A stretch of 64,000 nucleotides of DNA, taken from Aureispira sp. CCB-QB1. Its GTDB lineage: Bacteria; Bacteroidota; Bacteroidia; Chitinophagales; Saprospiraceae. The position numbers and the translations under genes were made by a program. Every line of letters begins with the position of its first letter. Position 1 is the first letter of the stretch. The DNA lies in the NCBI RefSeq assembly GCF_000724545.1, contig NZ_JHBV01000022.1, positions 1 to 64,000 on the forward strand, written 5' to 3'. The notes beneath the pieces are model-generated. The model was not told the origin of the DNA. It ran no database searches and worked only from the letters and a program-made list of their open reading frames with translations. This document shows, piece after piece, positions 9,018 through 16,397 of the stretch.

Positions 9018-10502
9018 ATGAAAAAAATACTGGTTGCTAATAGAGGAGAAATTGCCATGCGTGTTATGCGTACTTGCCGTGAAATGGGCATCAAAACGGT
9101 AGCTGTTTATTCCGAAGCTGATAGAAATGCTCCCCATGTTCGCTATGCTGATGAAGCCGTTTGTTTGGGTCCTCCTGCCTCCAACCAGTCTTATTTATTG
9201 GGAGAAAAAATTATTGCTGTTGCCAAAGAGCTAGGGGTTGAAGGCATTCATCCAGGGTATGGCTTTTTGAGCGAAAATGCTACTTTTGCCAAACAAGTTA
9301 CAGATGCTGGTATTACTTTTATTGGTCCCAAACCTCATGCTATTGAGATGATGGGAAGTAAATTAGCTGCGAAAGAAGCTGCGAAGGCAAATGACATTCC
9401 ATTGGTTCCTGGTACAGAAGAAGCCATCGAAGATCCTGAACTAGCAAAAAAAATTGCCCTAGAAATTGGCTTTCCTATTCTAATCAAAGCTTCTGCTGGT
9501 GGTGGTGGAAAAGGAATGCGCGTCGTTGAAAAGGTTGAAGAACTAGACGAGCAAATGGAACGTGCGATCTCTGAAGCGCAATCTGCATTTGGCGATGGTT
9601 CTGTTTTTATTGAAAAATACGTGACCTCTCCTCGACATATCGAAATACAAGTATTGGCCGATACACATGGCAATGTCATTCATTTGTTTGAGCGAGAGTG
9701 CTCCATTCAACGCCGTCATCAAAAAGTTGTAGAAGAAGCTCCTTCTATCGTTTTAACACCCGAATTAAGAGATGCGATGGGTGCTTGTGCCGTACGAGTA
9801 GCTCAATTGTGTGATTATGTTGGTGCTGGAACTGTAGAATTTTTATTAGAAAATAATAAGACGTTCTACTTCTTAGAAATGAATACACGTTTGCAAGTAG
9901 AACATCCTGTAACGGAATTAATCTCAGGTGTTGATTTAGTTAAACAGCAAATTTTGATTGCAAGAGGCGAAAAGCTAAGTATTCAACAAGAAGATTTGAG
10001 TATACAAGGTCATGCCCTCGAACTTCGTGTTTATGCAGAAGATCCTGTTAATAACTTCTTGCCAAGTATTGGAAACTTAAGCACTTACAAAATTCCTAAA
10101 GGAACAGGCGTACGTGTCGATGATGGTTTTGAAGAAGGAATGGATATTCCTATTTATTACGACCCGATGATTTCCAAATTGATCACCTACGGCAAAGATC
10201 GTCAAGAAGCTATCCAAAGAATGCTGCGCGCCATTGAAGAATATCATATTGACGGCTGCGAAACAACACTACCATTTGGAACCTATGTACTGCAACACGA
10301 TGCTTTTGTTTCTGGTAATTTTGATACTAACTTTGTCAAAAAACACTTTGATCCCAATGCACTAGTCCAAGAGGATGATAAAGAGGCAGAATTGGCAGCT
10401 AAATTAGCAGCGTACTTGATGAATTCTAATAAACAACAAAGTACAGCAACAACAACACAAAACACTCAAAAATCTAAGTGGGCGGCTCGCAAATGGAGCT
10501 AA
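9018..10502 (+). CDS. accC: Biotin carboxylase subunit of an acyl-CoA carboxylase
   Basis: ATP-dependent carboxylation of biotin on a carrier protein, the first half-reaction of acetyl- or propionyl-CoA carboxylase. All ATP-grasp landmarks are present. The N-terminus is K-I-L-V-A-N-R-G-E-I-A-M-R, the glycine-rich loop K-A-S-A-G-G-G-G-K-G starts at Lys157, and the metal/ADP site E-M-N-T-R is followed by L-Q-V-E-H-P-V-T-E (Glu287 on). At 494 residues it is about 45 longer than classic AccC. The extra part is a polar tail rich in Gln and Thr ending W-A-A-R-K-W-S, with no biotinyl domain. The style of the N-terminus (V-Y-S-E-A-D-R-N-A-P-H-V) is closer to stand-alone acyl-CoA/propionyl-CoA carboxylase alpha subunits of this phylum, so accC is used loosely. 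No beta subunit lies nearby. Confidence 0.88.
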   Translation: MKKILVANRGEIAMRVMRTCREMGIKTVAVYSEADRNAPHVRYADEAVCLGPPASNQSYLLGEKIIAVAKELGVEGIHPGYGFLSENATFAKQVTDAGITFIGPKPHAIEMMGSKLAAKEAAKANDIPLVPGTEEAIEDPELAKKIALEIGFPILIKASAGGGGKGMRVVEKVEELDEQMERAISEAQSAFGDGSVFIEKYVTSPRHIEIQVLADTHGNVIHLFERECSIQRRHQKVVEEAPSIVLTPELRDAMGACAVRVAQLCDYVGAGTVEFLLENNKTFYFLEMNTRLQVEHPVTELISGVDLVKQQILIARGEKLSIQQEDLSIQGHALELRVYAEDPVNNFLPSIGNLSTYKIPKGTGVRVDDGFEEGMDIPIYYDPMISKLITYGKDRQEAIQRMLRAIEEYHIDGCETTLPFGTYVLQHDAFVSGNFDTNFVKKHFDPNALVQEDDKEAELAAKLAAYLMNSNKQQSTATTTQNTQKSKWAARKWS

Positions 10503-10586
10503 GTAACGATAAAAAATAATCTTTCAATTTGCCTAATCTTTTTGAAAACGTATTTTTTGAACGTCACTAACATCCCCTTTTACAAT

Positions 10587-10630
10587 ACTCCGTATATGCT
10601 TTTGCTATTGTAACAAAACATATACGGAGT
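10587..10630. terminator. Hairpin between convergent genes
   Basis: Perfect 12-bp inverted repeat ACTCCGTATATG (10587-10598) / CATATACGGAGT (10619-10630) with a 20-base loop, between the convergent biotin carboxylase and AraC-family genes. There is no T-run after either arm, so it may be an atypical bidirectional terminator or a REP-like element. ACTCCGT resembles the ends of the dispersed hairpin family. Confidence 0.55.
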
Positions 10631-10691
10631 TATCAATAATGCTCCGACAAGGCATCTACCAACTTATTGGGCTAATCATTGCAACGCACCT

Positions 10692-11522
10692 TTACAGCAT
10701 TTTCTTTATCTCAGAAGGATTTTTTCCAAAATACGTCTTAAATGAACGACTAAAGTGTGCCAAATCTTCAAATCCCACTTCCAAATAAACATCTGAAGGA
10801 GTCTTCTGGGTTTGGATTAACAAGCGCTTTGCCATTTCCAAACGTTGCTGCTTAATCCATTTGTGTGGAGATTGTTGGTAAATAGCCTTAAATTCTCTAT
10901 TAAACGTAGAAAGACTACGCCCTGCCATTCTAGCAAGTTTTTCGAGTGGTATGTTGTATATAAAATTGTGCTGCATAAAACTTTCTAAATCCGCTCGTTC
11001 AGGTCTTGTGTATTCTTTTAAAACAGTCAACAAATCAGGGCGTGATTGAGCAATAGCCATCAACGCTTCCATTGTTTTTAGCTCAACCATTTGACGATCT
11101 AATGTCAAATTGCCTTCTACATATGCCCATATTGAATCCATTAATCCTTTTAGCAACGTATTGTAGGGCAAATGAACAACACACTCTACACGTTCCAAAG
11201 TATTGCTTTGAACAGGTAAGTTTTGTATGACTTTTTGTAGAAATTCATCTTGCAAAACGAAAGCAATCATTCTAGCACAGGACTCCCCTTCGCCCCAAGT
11301 CTTAAAACACTGTCCATTAGTATACTTACGAATTAAAGCAAAAGAGCCTTTGGCAATAATATAAACTTCCTCATTCCGTTCCAAGGTCATTTGCCCTTCT
11401 TGCAAATAAATCAAGACATTGCTAGGATAATAAATTGTGTGCGGTTCTACTAGTAGTGCTTCTACTGATGCTGCAATTTGCATCTGTTCGCACTCGATTG
11501 TTTTCATTATTGTTTTTTCCAT
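10692..11522 (-). CDS. AraC-family transcriptional regulator
   Basis: 276 residues. The last ~100 carry the double helix-turn-helix of the AraC family: L-A-R-M-A-G-R-S-L-S-T-F-N-R-E-F-K, then P-H-K-W-I-K-Q-Q-R-L-E-M-A-K-R-L-L and V-G-F-E-D-L-A-H-F-S-R-S-F-K. The N-terminal ~170 residues look like a cupin-type ligand domain of the kind in ExsA/PchR-like regulators, without a recognisable ligand site. A second ATG lies five codons inside. The gene stands alone and its target cannot be read from the context. Confidence 0.88.
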   Translation of the reverse strand: MEKTIMKTIECEQMQIAASVEALLVEPHTIYYPSNVLIYLQEGQMTLERNEEVYIIAKGSFALIRKYTNGQCFKTWGEGESCARMIAFVLQDEFLQKVIQNLPVQSNTLERVECVVHLPYNTLLKGLMDSIWAYVEGNLTLDRQMVELKTMEALMAIAQSRPDLLTVLKEYTRPERADLESFMQHNFIYNIPLEKLARMAGRSLSTFNREFKAIYQQSPHKWIKQQRLEMAKRLLIQTQKTPSDVYLEVGFEDLAHFSRSFKTYFGKNPSEIKKML

Positions 11523-11986
11523 AGATTCAAATATAATTCATTTACAACCAACTTATTTGCCTTTACTTATCAAAATACTTGCTTTTTTCTGTCAAAAGAG
11601 TTTTAGCTTATTAATAGGAGGAAATAGCCTACTGATTACCTCTTAAAATCCATAGATAAATCTTACTTCTCATTACTCCGTTGAAAAATCGTATTAGTTT
11701 ACTTCGTGAGCGCTACGGGTTCGTAGGAAAACTAAAAAATCAACGGAGTATTAACTTCTATACTTGGCTTTTTAAATTAATGTCTCTATTTTAGTTACAC
11801 ATTGCATCCACTATACATTAATTTCCAACCTATTAAATCTTTTAATTTAATTTATTAATCTACTATATTGTTATGATTAAAAGCAGTACACAGCACACTG
11901 TCATTTGGTAACCTGCTGCTTATTCAACCGTCAATCTACAAAAGTTGGAAAGATTTTTATTCTTAAATAATTAAATAAACAGTACA
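11523..11986. other. Intergenic region with a dispersed hairpin
   Basis: 464 bases between divergent genes. The only clear structure is the hairpin at 11672-11753. The rest is A+T-rich without an ORF. Confidence 0.6.
11672..11753. repeat. Dispersed hairpin, family 1, short form
   Basis: Ends TACTCCGTTGA (from 11674) and TCAACGGAGTA (to 11750) are a perfect 11-bp inverted repeat. Inside are GTATTAGTTT and AAAACTAAAAAA arms and the central TTCGTGAGCGCTACGGGTTC. It is almost identical to the two ends of the longer copy at 25275-25438. Confidence 0.8.
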
Positions 11987-13474
11987 ATGAAAAAACAATT
12001 TCTATCGGTCTGTTTTGTGCTCCTTGCAACCATATCCTACGCACAAAACTACCAACTCATTCTACCGACCAACGAGCAGCACTTTTTATATGCTCACACT
12101 ACAGGAAGTCCCAATTATCATCAAGAAATTCGCTCTATACGAATTGACACTTCGGTCACTCAAGGAGCAGAAACATATTATTATAATCATAAAATATTAG
12201 AAGAAACTCCTACCAGCTCACTCTGCCTTGCAGATCATAACGACTCATCTTGGGTAGGTCATCAAATAATTGCCTCTAATAACGGGGATTATGTTTTTTT
12301 TAACAAGCAATTGGATAGTATTGTCATCAAAAGCTTAGCTCCTTTGAACGATACTTGGACTATATATAAATTTGGAAATGGAGACTATATAGAAGGGACT
12401 TTAGTTAGTATTGATACCGCCACGATATTAAACCATTTAGATAGTATCAAAACAATTCATTTGCAAGTAAAAGATGCAGCCAACAATATTATCGTTCATC
12501 CGATGAATACTAAAGTTTTGCAATTTTCTAAGCAAAATGGTTGGGTGCAATTTTTTGATTTCCATACCTTCCCTAATGATACCATTCCTTACCAGTTGGT
12601 AGGGAGTAGCGCCCAGCCTAATATTGGTATTAACAACCCAACCCACATCGACTTTTTTAATTTTAATGTTGGTGACGAAATTCATACTACTGGTGAGTAT
12701 CGTCCTCAAGCAACTCCTTGGATTTTTGGTAAGCACAAAACTATTCGTACCGTACTTAGCAAAACAGTGTCAACCAATCAAGATACCATTACCTATACGT
12801 ATGAAGATTGCATTGCAAGGATTGACAACGATGCAATGCAAGGAAAACAGGATACTACATTTTTAACAGATACTGTTGTACAAAGAGTTATTGTATCCAC
12901 TGATGTGAATAATTTGGGGCAACTTACCCATGAGCTTGCACCAGATTCTTCTGGTTTTAGTGTGACCTCTGTCAGAAATTTTGCAAGTCTCCGAAGACAA
13001 AAAGTTACTTTCAATTATTTTTATTATGATACGTTCAATAACTGCTGGACATTCTACTTTGACGTTTGGCCCCAAATTTGGATTGAGGGCATTGGCGGTC
13101 CTTTTGTGAATAGTCCTGCTCGAAAAAACATGCCTGTTTATTACAAAAAGGGCAATGAAACATGGGGCATTCCTGTTAACTGCTCGACGTTTCTAAATAT
13201 TCCTACGATTGCGAATGAAGAACAGACCATTCAAATCTTTCCAAATCCATTGACAGAAACTGCGACCCTCCAAATTAAAAACTTTGATGCGATGGACAAT
13301 TGGTCGTTGCGGCTGCTAGATGTAACAGGAAAAGTTGTCCGCTCTACTCCTATCCAAAAAGCAACACATCTATTGCACAAAGGAACGTTACCTTCTGGCG
13401 TCTATTTTTATCAACTTACGAATACGCAACAACAAAAACAATACACAGGGAAATTAATTCTACAAGATAATTAA
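11987..13474 (+). CDS. T9SS type A sorting-domain protein of unknown function
   Basis: 495 residues. A signal peptide (M-K-K-Q-F-L-S-V-C-F-V-L-L-A-T-I-S-Y-A-Q) is followed by a beta-rich region of ~390 residues that I do not recognise. The last ~80 residues form a Por_Secre_tail: I-F-P-N-P-L-T-E, then L-L-D-V-T-G-K-V-V, then L-P-S-G-V-Y-F-Y-Q-L and a final strand K-L-I-L-Q. That domain is cut off during type IX secretion. The protein is therefore expected at the cell surface or outside. It has its own terminator downstream and is probably a single-gene unit. Confidence 0.85.
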   Translation: MKKQFLSVCFVLLATISYAQNYQLILPTNEQHFLYAHTTGSPNYHQEIRSIRIDTSVTQGAETYYYNHKILEETPTSSLCLADHNDSSWVGHQIIASNNGDYVFFNKQLDSIVIKSLAPLNDTWTIYKFGNGDYIEGTLVSIDTATILNHLDSIKTIHLQVKDAANNIIVHPMNTKVLQFSKQNGWVQFFDFHTFPNDTIPYQLVGSSAQPNIGINNPTHIDFFNFNVGDEIHTTGEYRPQATPWIFGKHKTIRTVLSKTVSTNQDTITYTYEDCIARIDNDAMQGKQDTTFLTDTVVQRVIVSTDVNNLGQLTHELAPDSSGFSVTSVRNFASLRRQKVTFNYFYYDTFNNCWTFYFDVWPQIWIEGIGGPFVNSPARKNMPVYYKKGNETWGIPVNCSTFLNIPTIANEEQTIQIFPNPLTETATLQIKNFDAMDNWSLRLLDVTGKVVRSTPIQKATHLLHKGTLPSGVYFYQLTNTQQQKQYTGKLILQDN

Positions 13475-13482
13475 TGACACTA

Positions 13483-13530
13483 AAAAATTGGAGCCTATGA
13501 CATAACAATAGACTCCAATTTTTCTTTTTT
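13483..13530 (+). terminator. Rho-independent terminator
   Basis: Stem AAAAATTGGAG (13483-13493) / CTCCAATTTTT (13513-13523) followed by CTTTTTT. It begins eight bases after the stop of the T9SS type A gene and can work in both directions for the convergent DsbA-like gene. Confidence 0.88.
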
Positions 13531-13562
13531 GACAACCGTATTGAGCAGTTTATTCCCTAAGA

Positions 13563-14288
13563 TTAATCTATTAAAATTGCCTCTATTTTTCGCTCTAGTA
13601 CTTCATAAGAAGTATATCCACTAGACAATATTGTTTTCTTGCCTCCTACTTCCAATACTAGCGCAGGAAATCCACCAATATTCTCTTGGCTTGACAAGCT
13701 AAACTCTTCTAAGGCTTGCTTTTGAAAAACCTCTAGTTGCATTTTCTCATTAAACACAGCTTTATTGATACCCAACTGAGCAGCATAGTCTCCATACATC
13801 TCGATATCTTCAGGGTTTTTCCCATCCACATAGAAAGCTTGATGCAATAACCCCACAAAAGGAATTACCTGTTGAGGGTAATCAGATTTCACCACACACA
13901 ATGCCATTGCAGGACACAAGGAATTCATAATCATATTTCCCTGTTCCAAACCACGCTCAACAAAGCCCTTTCCAAAGATTACTCCTGTTGTAGACTCTAC
14001 CGTTTTGTACGCTCCCGCTTTTATATAAGGAGCAACTTCATTAATAGGTCCTACTCTATCTCCCAAAAACAATCCGCCACTAATTACCTCAAAATCTATT
14101 TTGGCATGGTAGGTTTTATGAATTTCCTTAAAAACAGGGCTAAAACCAAAACACCAACCACATAAGGCATCGTAATAATAAGTTATTTTTATATTTTTCA
14201 TTGTACTATTTTTAGCTTGAAAACTACTGTTCGTTAGCACAACAACTACAAGTATGATTAGTTTTGCTAAGTGATAAATTTTCCCCAT
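13563..14288 (-). CDS. DsbA/FrnE-like thiol-disulfide oxidoreductase
   Basis: 241 residues with a thioredoxin-fold start K-I-T-Y-Y-Y-D-A-L-C-G-W-C-F-G-F. The redox pair C-x-x-C is Cys43/Cys46, and a helical insert follows, as in the FrnE/2-hydroxychromene-2-carboxylate isomerase branch of the DsbA family. The cis-Pro region is likely G-G-F-P-A-L-V-L. The first 29 residues contain a hydrophobic stretch (L-I-I-L-V-V-V-V-L), suggesting an exported or anchored protein. If translation instead began at the ATG at 14201 (M-K-N-I-K-I-T), it would be cytoplasmic like typical FrnE proteins. The longer form is kept because the added residues look like a real signal. Confidence 0.82.
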   Translation of the reverse strand: MGKIYHLAKLIILVVVVLTNSSFQAKNSTMKNIKITYYYDALCGWCFGFSPVFKEIHKTYHAKIDFEVISGGLFLGDRVGPINEVAPYIKAGAYKTVESTTGVIFGKGFVERGLEQGNMIMNSLCPAMALCVVKSDYPQQVIPFVGLLHQAFYVDGKNPEDIEMYGDYAAQLGINKAVFNEKMQLEVFQKQALEEFSLSSQENIGGFPALVLEVGGKKTILSSGYTSYEVLERKIEAILID

Positions 14289-14312
14289 TCTAATTTAATT
14301 ATGCTTACAAGT

Positions 14313-14360
14313 TTAGTAGTTAGCTACGCTGCTACTTCGTAGTTTTAACGAACTATTGAA
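14313..14360. repeat. Dispersed hairpin fragment, family 1
   Basis: Contains AGTAGTTAGCTACGCTGCTA and CTTCGTAGTTTTAACGAACT, the core motif shared with 15814-15865, 22265-22428 and 58556-58683. The ends AGTAGTT and AACTATT are an imperfect inverted pair. Confidence 0.6.
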
Positions 14361-14365
14361 GTTAG

Positions 14366-15319
14366 TTATAGCCATTTTTTTAGTTTAAAAAAGGCAATTG
14401 CTGCCAAGAAACTGCTGCCCATTAATGCTAGAGACAAGGGGTAACCATACTGCCAATGTAATTCTGGCATTTGTTGAAAATTCATCCCATAAATGGCTGC
14501 AATTAATGTTGGCAAGGAAATACAAACCGTTATAATGGTCAGACTCTTAAAAATTCTATTTTGCTCTAGATCAATCTTACTATTAATATTTTCTTTCAGA
14601 TCATCCAATCGTTCAAAATTATATTGCAAATGTTCTGTTATAACGGCAATATCATCTAGTTCTACTCCTATTCGCTGATTAATGATTTTTTCTCGATCAC
14701 CACTACGAATTAATAGTATTAAAATGCGCTGAAAGTTATTAATCGATTCTTTTACCAGTAGATTGTTAAAATTGAGTCTTGTAATCAAATCCAAATCATT
14801 CTCTACAAATTGCTTGGCTTCTAACGTTTTTAAAAAAAGCTGCTTAATTCTTTTTGAAATTAGCTCTGTTAAATCAGCATAGTAATCAGAGATGACACCT
14901 ATCTGAAAAACGAAATGCTCCAAGTGAGAATTAAAATTAATACTATCAAAATCATAACGAGACTTTGTCAAATTTGTCAGATTTCGATCCATTTTTGTGG
15001 TCAAAAAATAAAAGACAACGTTACTTTTGATAATAATAAATACTTCTTCTTCTTCAAAAAACACTTGGGAAGAATAGCTAGGAATTGAAAAATTAAATAC
15101 CAATTGGTTGGACAAATTTAAGAAGTGCGAACTGATTTCTATGTCCTCTTTTTGATTGAATATCGTTAGATTTAATCCAAACTTTTGCGCCAAAGCATTT
15201 AACTCATTTTGAGAAAAATCAATAATTCGTACGTTGAACAAATCTGTTAATTGGTAGGTAATTTCATCTACAGACTGGACCTTCTTAACCTGATTATCTT
15301 TAAAATAAAGTTCTATCAT
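14366..15319 (-). CDS. corA: CorA-family magnesium/cobalt transporter
   Basis: 317 residues. The hallmark is the pore-loop signature Y-G-M-N (Gly278-Met279-Asn280) between two C-terminal membrane helices (I-I-T-V-C-I-S-L-P-T-L-I-A-A-I and L-A-L-M-G-S-S-F-L-A-A-I-A-F-F). The long N-terminal part is the alpha/beta plus coiled-helix cytoplasmic funnel. Length and layout are normal for CorA pentamers, which import Mg2+. The gene starts 19 bases after the DUF2141 gene and is probably in the same operon. Metal preference (Mg, Co, Ni or Zn) cannot be read from the sequence. Confidence 0.92.
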   Translation of the reverse strand: MIELYFKDNQVKKVQSVDEITYQLTDLFNVRIIDFSQNELNALAQKFGLNLTIFNQKEDIEISSHFLNLSNQLVFNFSIPSYSSQVFFEEEEVFIIIKSNVVFYFLTTKMDRNLTNLTKSRYDFDSINFNSHLEHFVFQIGVISDYYADLTELISKRIKQLFLKTLEAKQFVENDLDLITRLNFNNLLVKESINNFQRILILLIRSGDREKIINQRIGVELDDIAVITEHLQYNFERLDDLKENINSKIDLEQNRIFKSLTIITVCISLPTLIAAIYGMNFQQMPELHWQYGYPLSLALMGSSFLAAIAFFKLKKWL

Positions 15320-15338
15320 GGGAGTTGTCTACTTACAC

Positions 15339-15788
15339 TTACATATATTTTAATTTCACGGTAACGGATTTATCTGTATTCCCCACCTCAAAATCAAAAT
15401 CGTTAAACGTTGGAGCCAACACCCCACTGTGATAATAGTCTGAGAAACCAAACCCTTCTATTGGTAATAAAAAACCATAATCCGCTTTACCATTTTTATT
15501 TTCATCATCCAATAAAGCAATGCCATATTTTCCAGCAGGTAAAGGTAATGAAAACTTGACTATTCCGTTTTTCATGGTTGTTTTTTCTACCACTTTACTC
15601 ATAAATGGTGTTCGCTTCGAAAAAGACTTGCCATCTTTATAAAATCCCAAGACCAAGTTTCCTTTATTGTTTCGGATATTGGTAATCACAACTTCTACGA
15701 TGGGGGTATTATCTAAGTAAGACCATGAAAAAGCCGTAGAAAAAAATAAGGCAATAGTAGATAGTAAAAAAATGCAGATTGGTTTCAT
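15339..15788 (-). CDS. DUF2141 secreted protein
   Basis: 149 residues with a signal peptide (I-C-I-F-L-L-S-T-I-A-L-F-F-S-T-A-F-S) and a DUF2141 beta-sandwich. Typical blocks are I-R-N-N-K-G-N-L-V-L-G-F-Y, L-P-A-G-K-Y-G-I-A-L-L-D-D-E-N-K-N-G-K and the C-terminal F-G-F-S-D-Y. The acidic D-D-E-N-K-N-G-K loop resembles a calcium-binding loop. The family is exported and functionally uncharacterised. It is 19 bases upstream of corA on the same strand, so co-transcription is likely. Confidence 0.85.
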   Translation of the reverse strand: MKPICIFLLSTIALFFSTAFSWSYLDNTPIVEVVITNIRNNKGNLVLGFYKDGKSFSKRTPFMSKVVEKTTMKNGIVKFSLPLPAGKYGIALLDDENKNGKADYGFLLPIEGFGFSDYYHSGVLAPTFNDFDFEVGNTDKSVTVKLKYM

Positions 15789-15813
15789 TGTTTTAGAAAT
15801 TATTATGTTTTAA

Positions 15814-15865
15814 TGCTAGTAATAGTTCGCTACGTTGCTACCTTCGTGGTCGTTGAGTGATTGAT
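15814..15865. repeat. Dispersed hairpin fragment, family 1
   Basis: Contains TAATAGTTCGCTACGTTGCT followed by ACCTTCGTGGTCGTTGAGTG. This is the same core as the copies at 14313-14360 and 58556-58683. It sits between the DUF2141 and DUF5615 genes. Confidence 0.6.
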
Positions 15866-15868
15866 AAG

Positions 15869-16234
15869 CTATGCTTGTTGAATTGCTTTTAAGCGTACGT
15901 TTTGTTTTGTTACAGTTGCAAAATTGCCAATCAGTTGTACATCATGATTAGCTATCGCATCCAAGACTACTTTAGCTCTAGCGTGTACATTATCTTCTTT
16001 AACATCAACTAACATAATTCCAGATTGAACCCGTTGGTTTTGATATAAATCTTGCGCAAATTCCTTATCTCCTGTCAAAAAAATATAGCCTTCACCGTTT
16101 GCTTTTTGGCAAAGTTTTTCTTCCGAAGTATCTGCATCTAACTCCGTAGCGTAATATACTTCATGTTTATTATTACGAATAGCCGTAATAACTTCTGACT
16201 CAACAGAACGATATGCAATAAATTTATGTGCCAT
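15869..16234 (-). CDS. DUF5615-type PIN-like protein
   Basis: 121 residues from the ATG at 16234; an upstream in-frame TTG at 16243 would add three residues. The core reads I-F-L-T-G-D-K-E-F-A-Q-D-L-Y, the typical D-x-D/E-F block of PIN-like DUF5615 proteins, followed by S-G-I-M-L-V-D and a final helix. The fold is that of PIN nucleases, and some relatives are toxin-like. No antitoxin-like partner gene lies next to it, so a toxin-antitoxin role is not supported here. Confidence 0.65.
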   Translation of the reverse strand: MAHKFIAYRSVESEVITAIRNNKHEVYYATELDADTSEEKLCQKANGEGYIFLTGDKEFAQDLYQNQRVQSGIMLVDVKEDNVHARAKVVLDAIANHDVQLIGNFATVTKQNVRLKAIQQA

Positions 16235-16337
16235 AGTATACAATAAATATTAAGAGGTTAAGAAATCAATAGGTTCGTTGGCAAACCTTCTCCGTTTTTG
16301 GGGTAAAACGCTATAAAGAACCATCTTATTTAAACAG

Positions 16338-16368
16338 AAAAAGACCGATACTTGTTGCATCAGTCTTT
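16338..16368 (-). terminator. Terminator of the fused E1 gene
   Basis: Read on the minus strand, AAAGAC-T-GAT ... ATC-G-GTCTTT forms a stem (16340-16368) followed by TTCTG. It lies about 30 bases after the stop of the gene at 16398-18824. Confidence 0.7.
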
Positions 16369-16397
16369 AAATTTATCGTATAACTTACTCAGTTTTT

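Noticed and set aside
8850-9137. Minus-strand ORF of 95 codons over the biotin carboxylase start
   Set aside because: It overlaps the clear N-terminus of the carboxylase and its protein has no sensible pattern.
15869-16243. DUF5615 PIN-like protein as the toxin of a toxin-antitoxin pair
   Set aside because: No small DUF433-like or other antitoxin gene is adjacent. The flanks are a repeat and a terminator of a metabolic gene.
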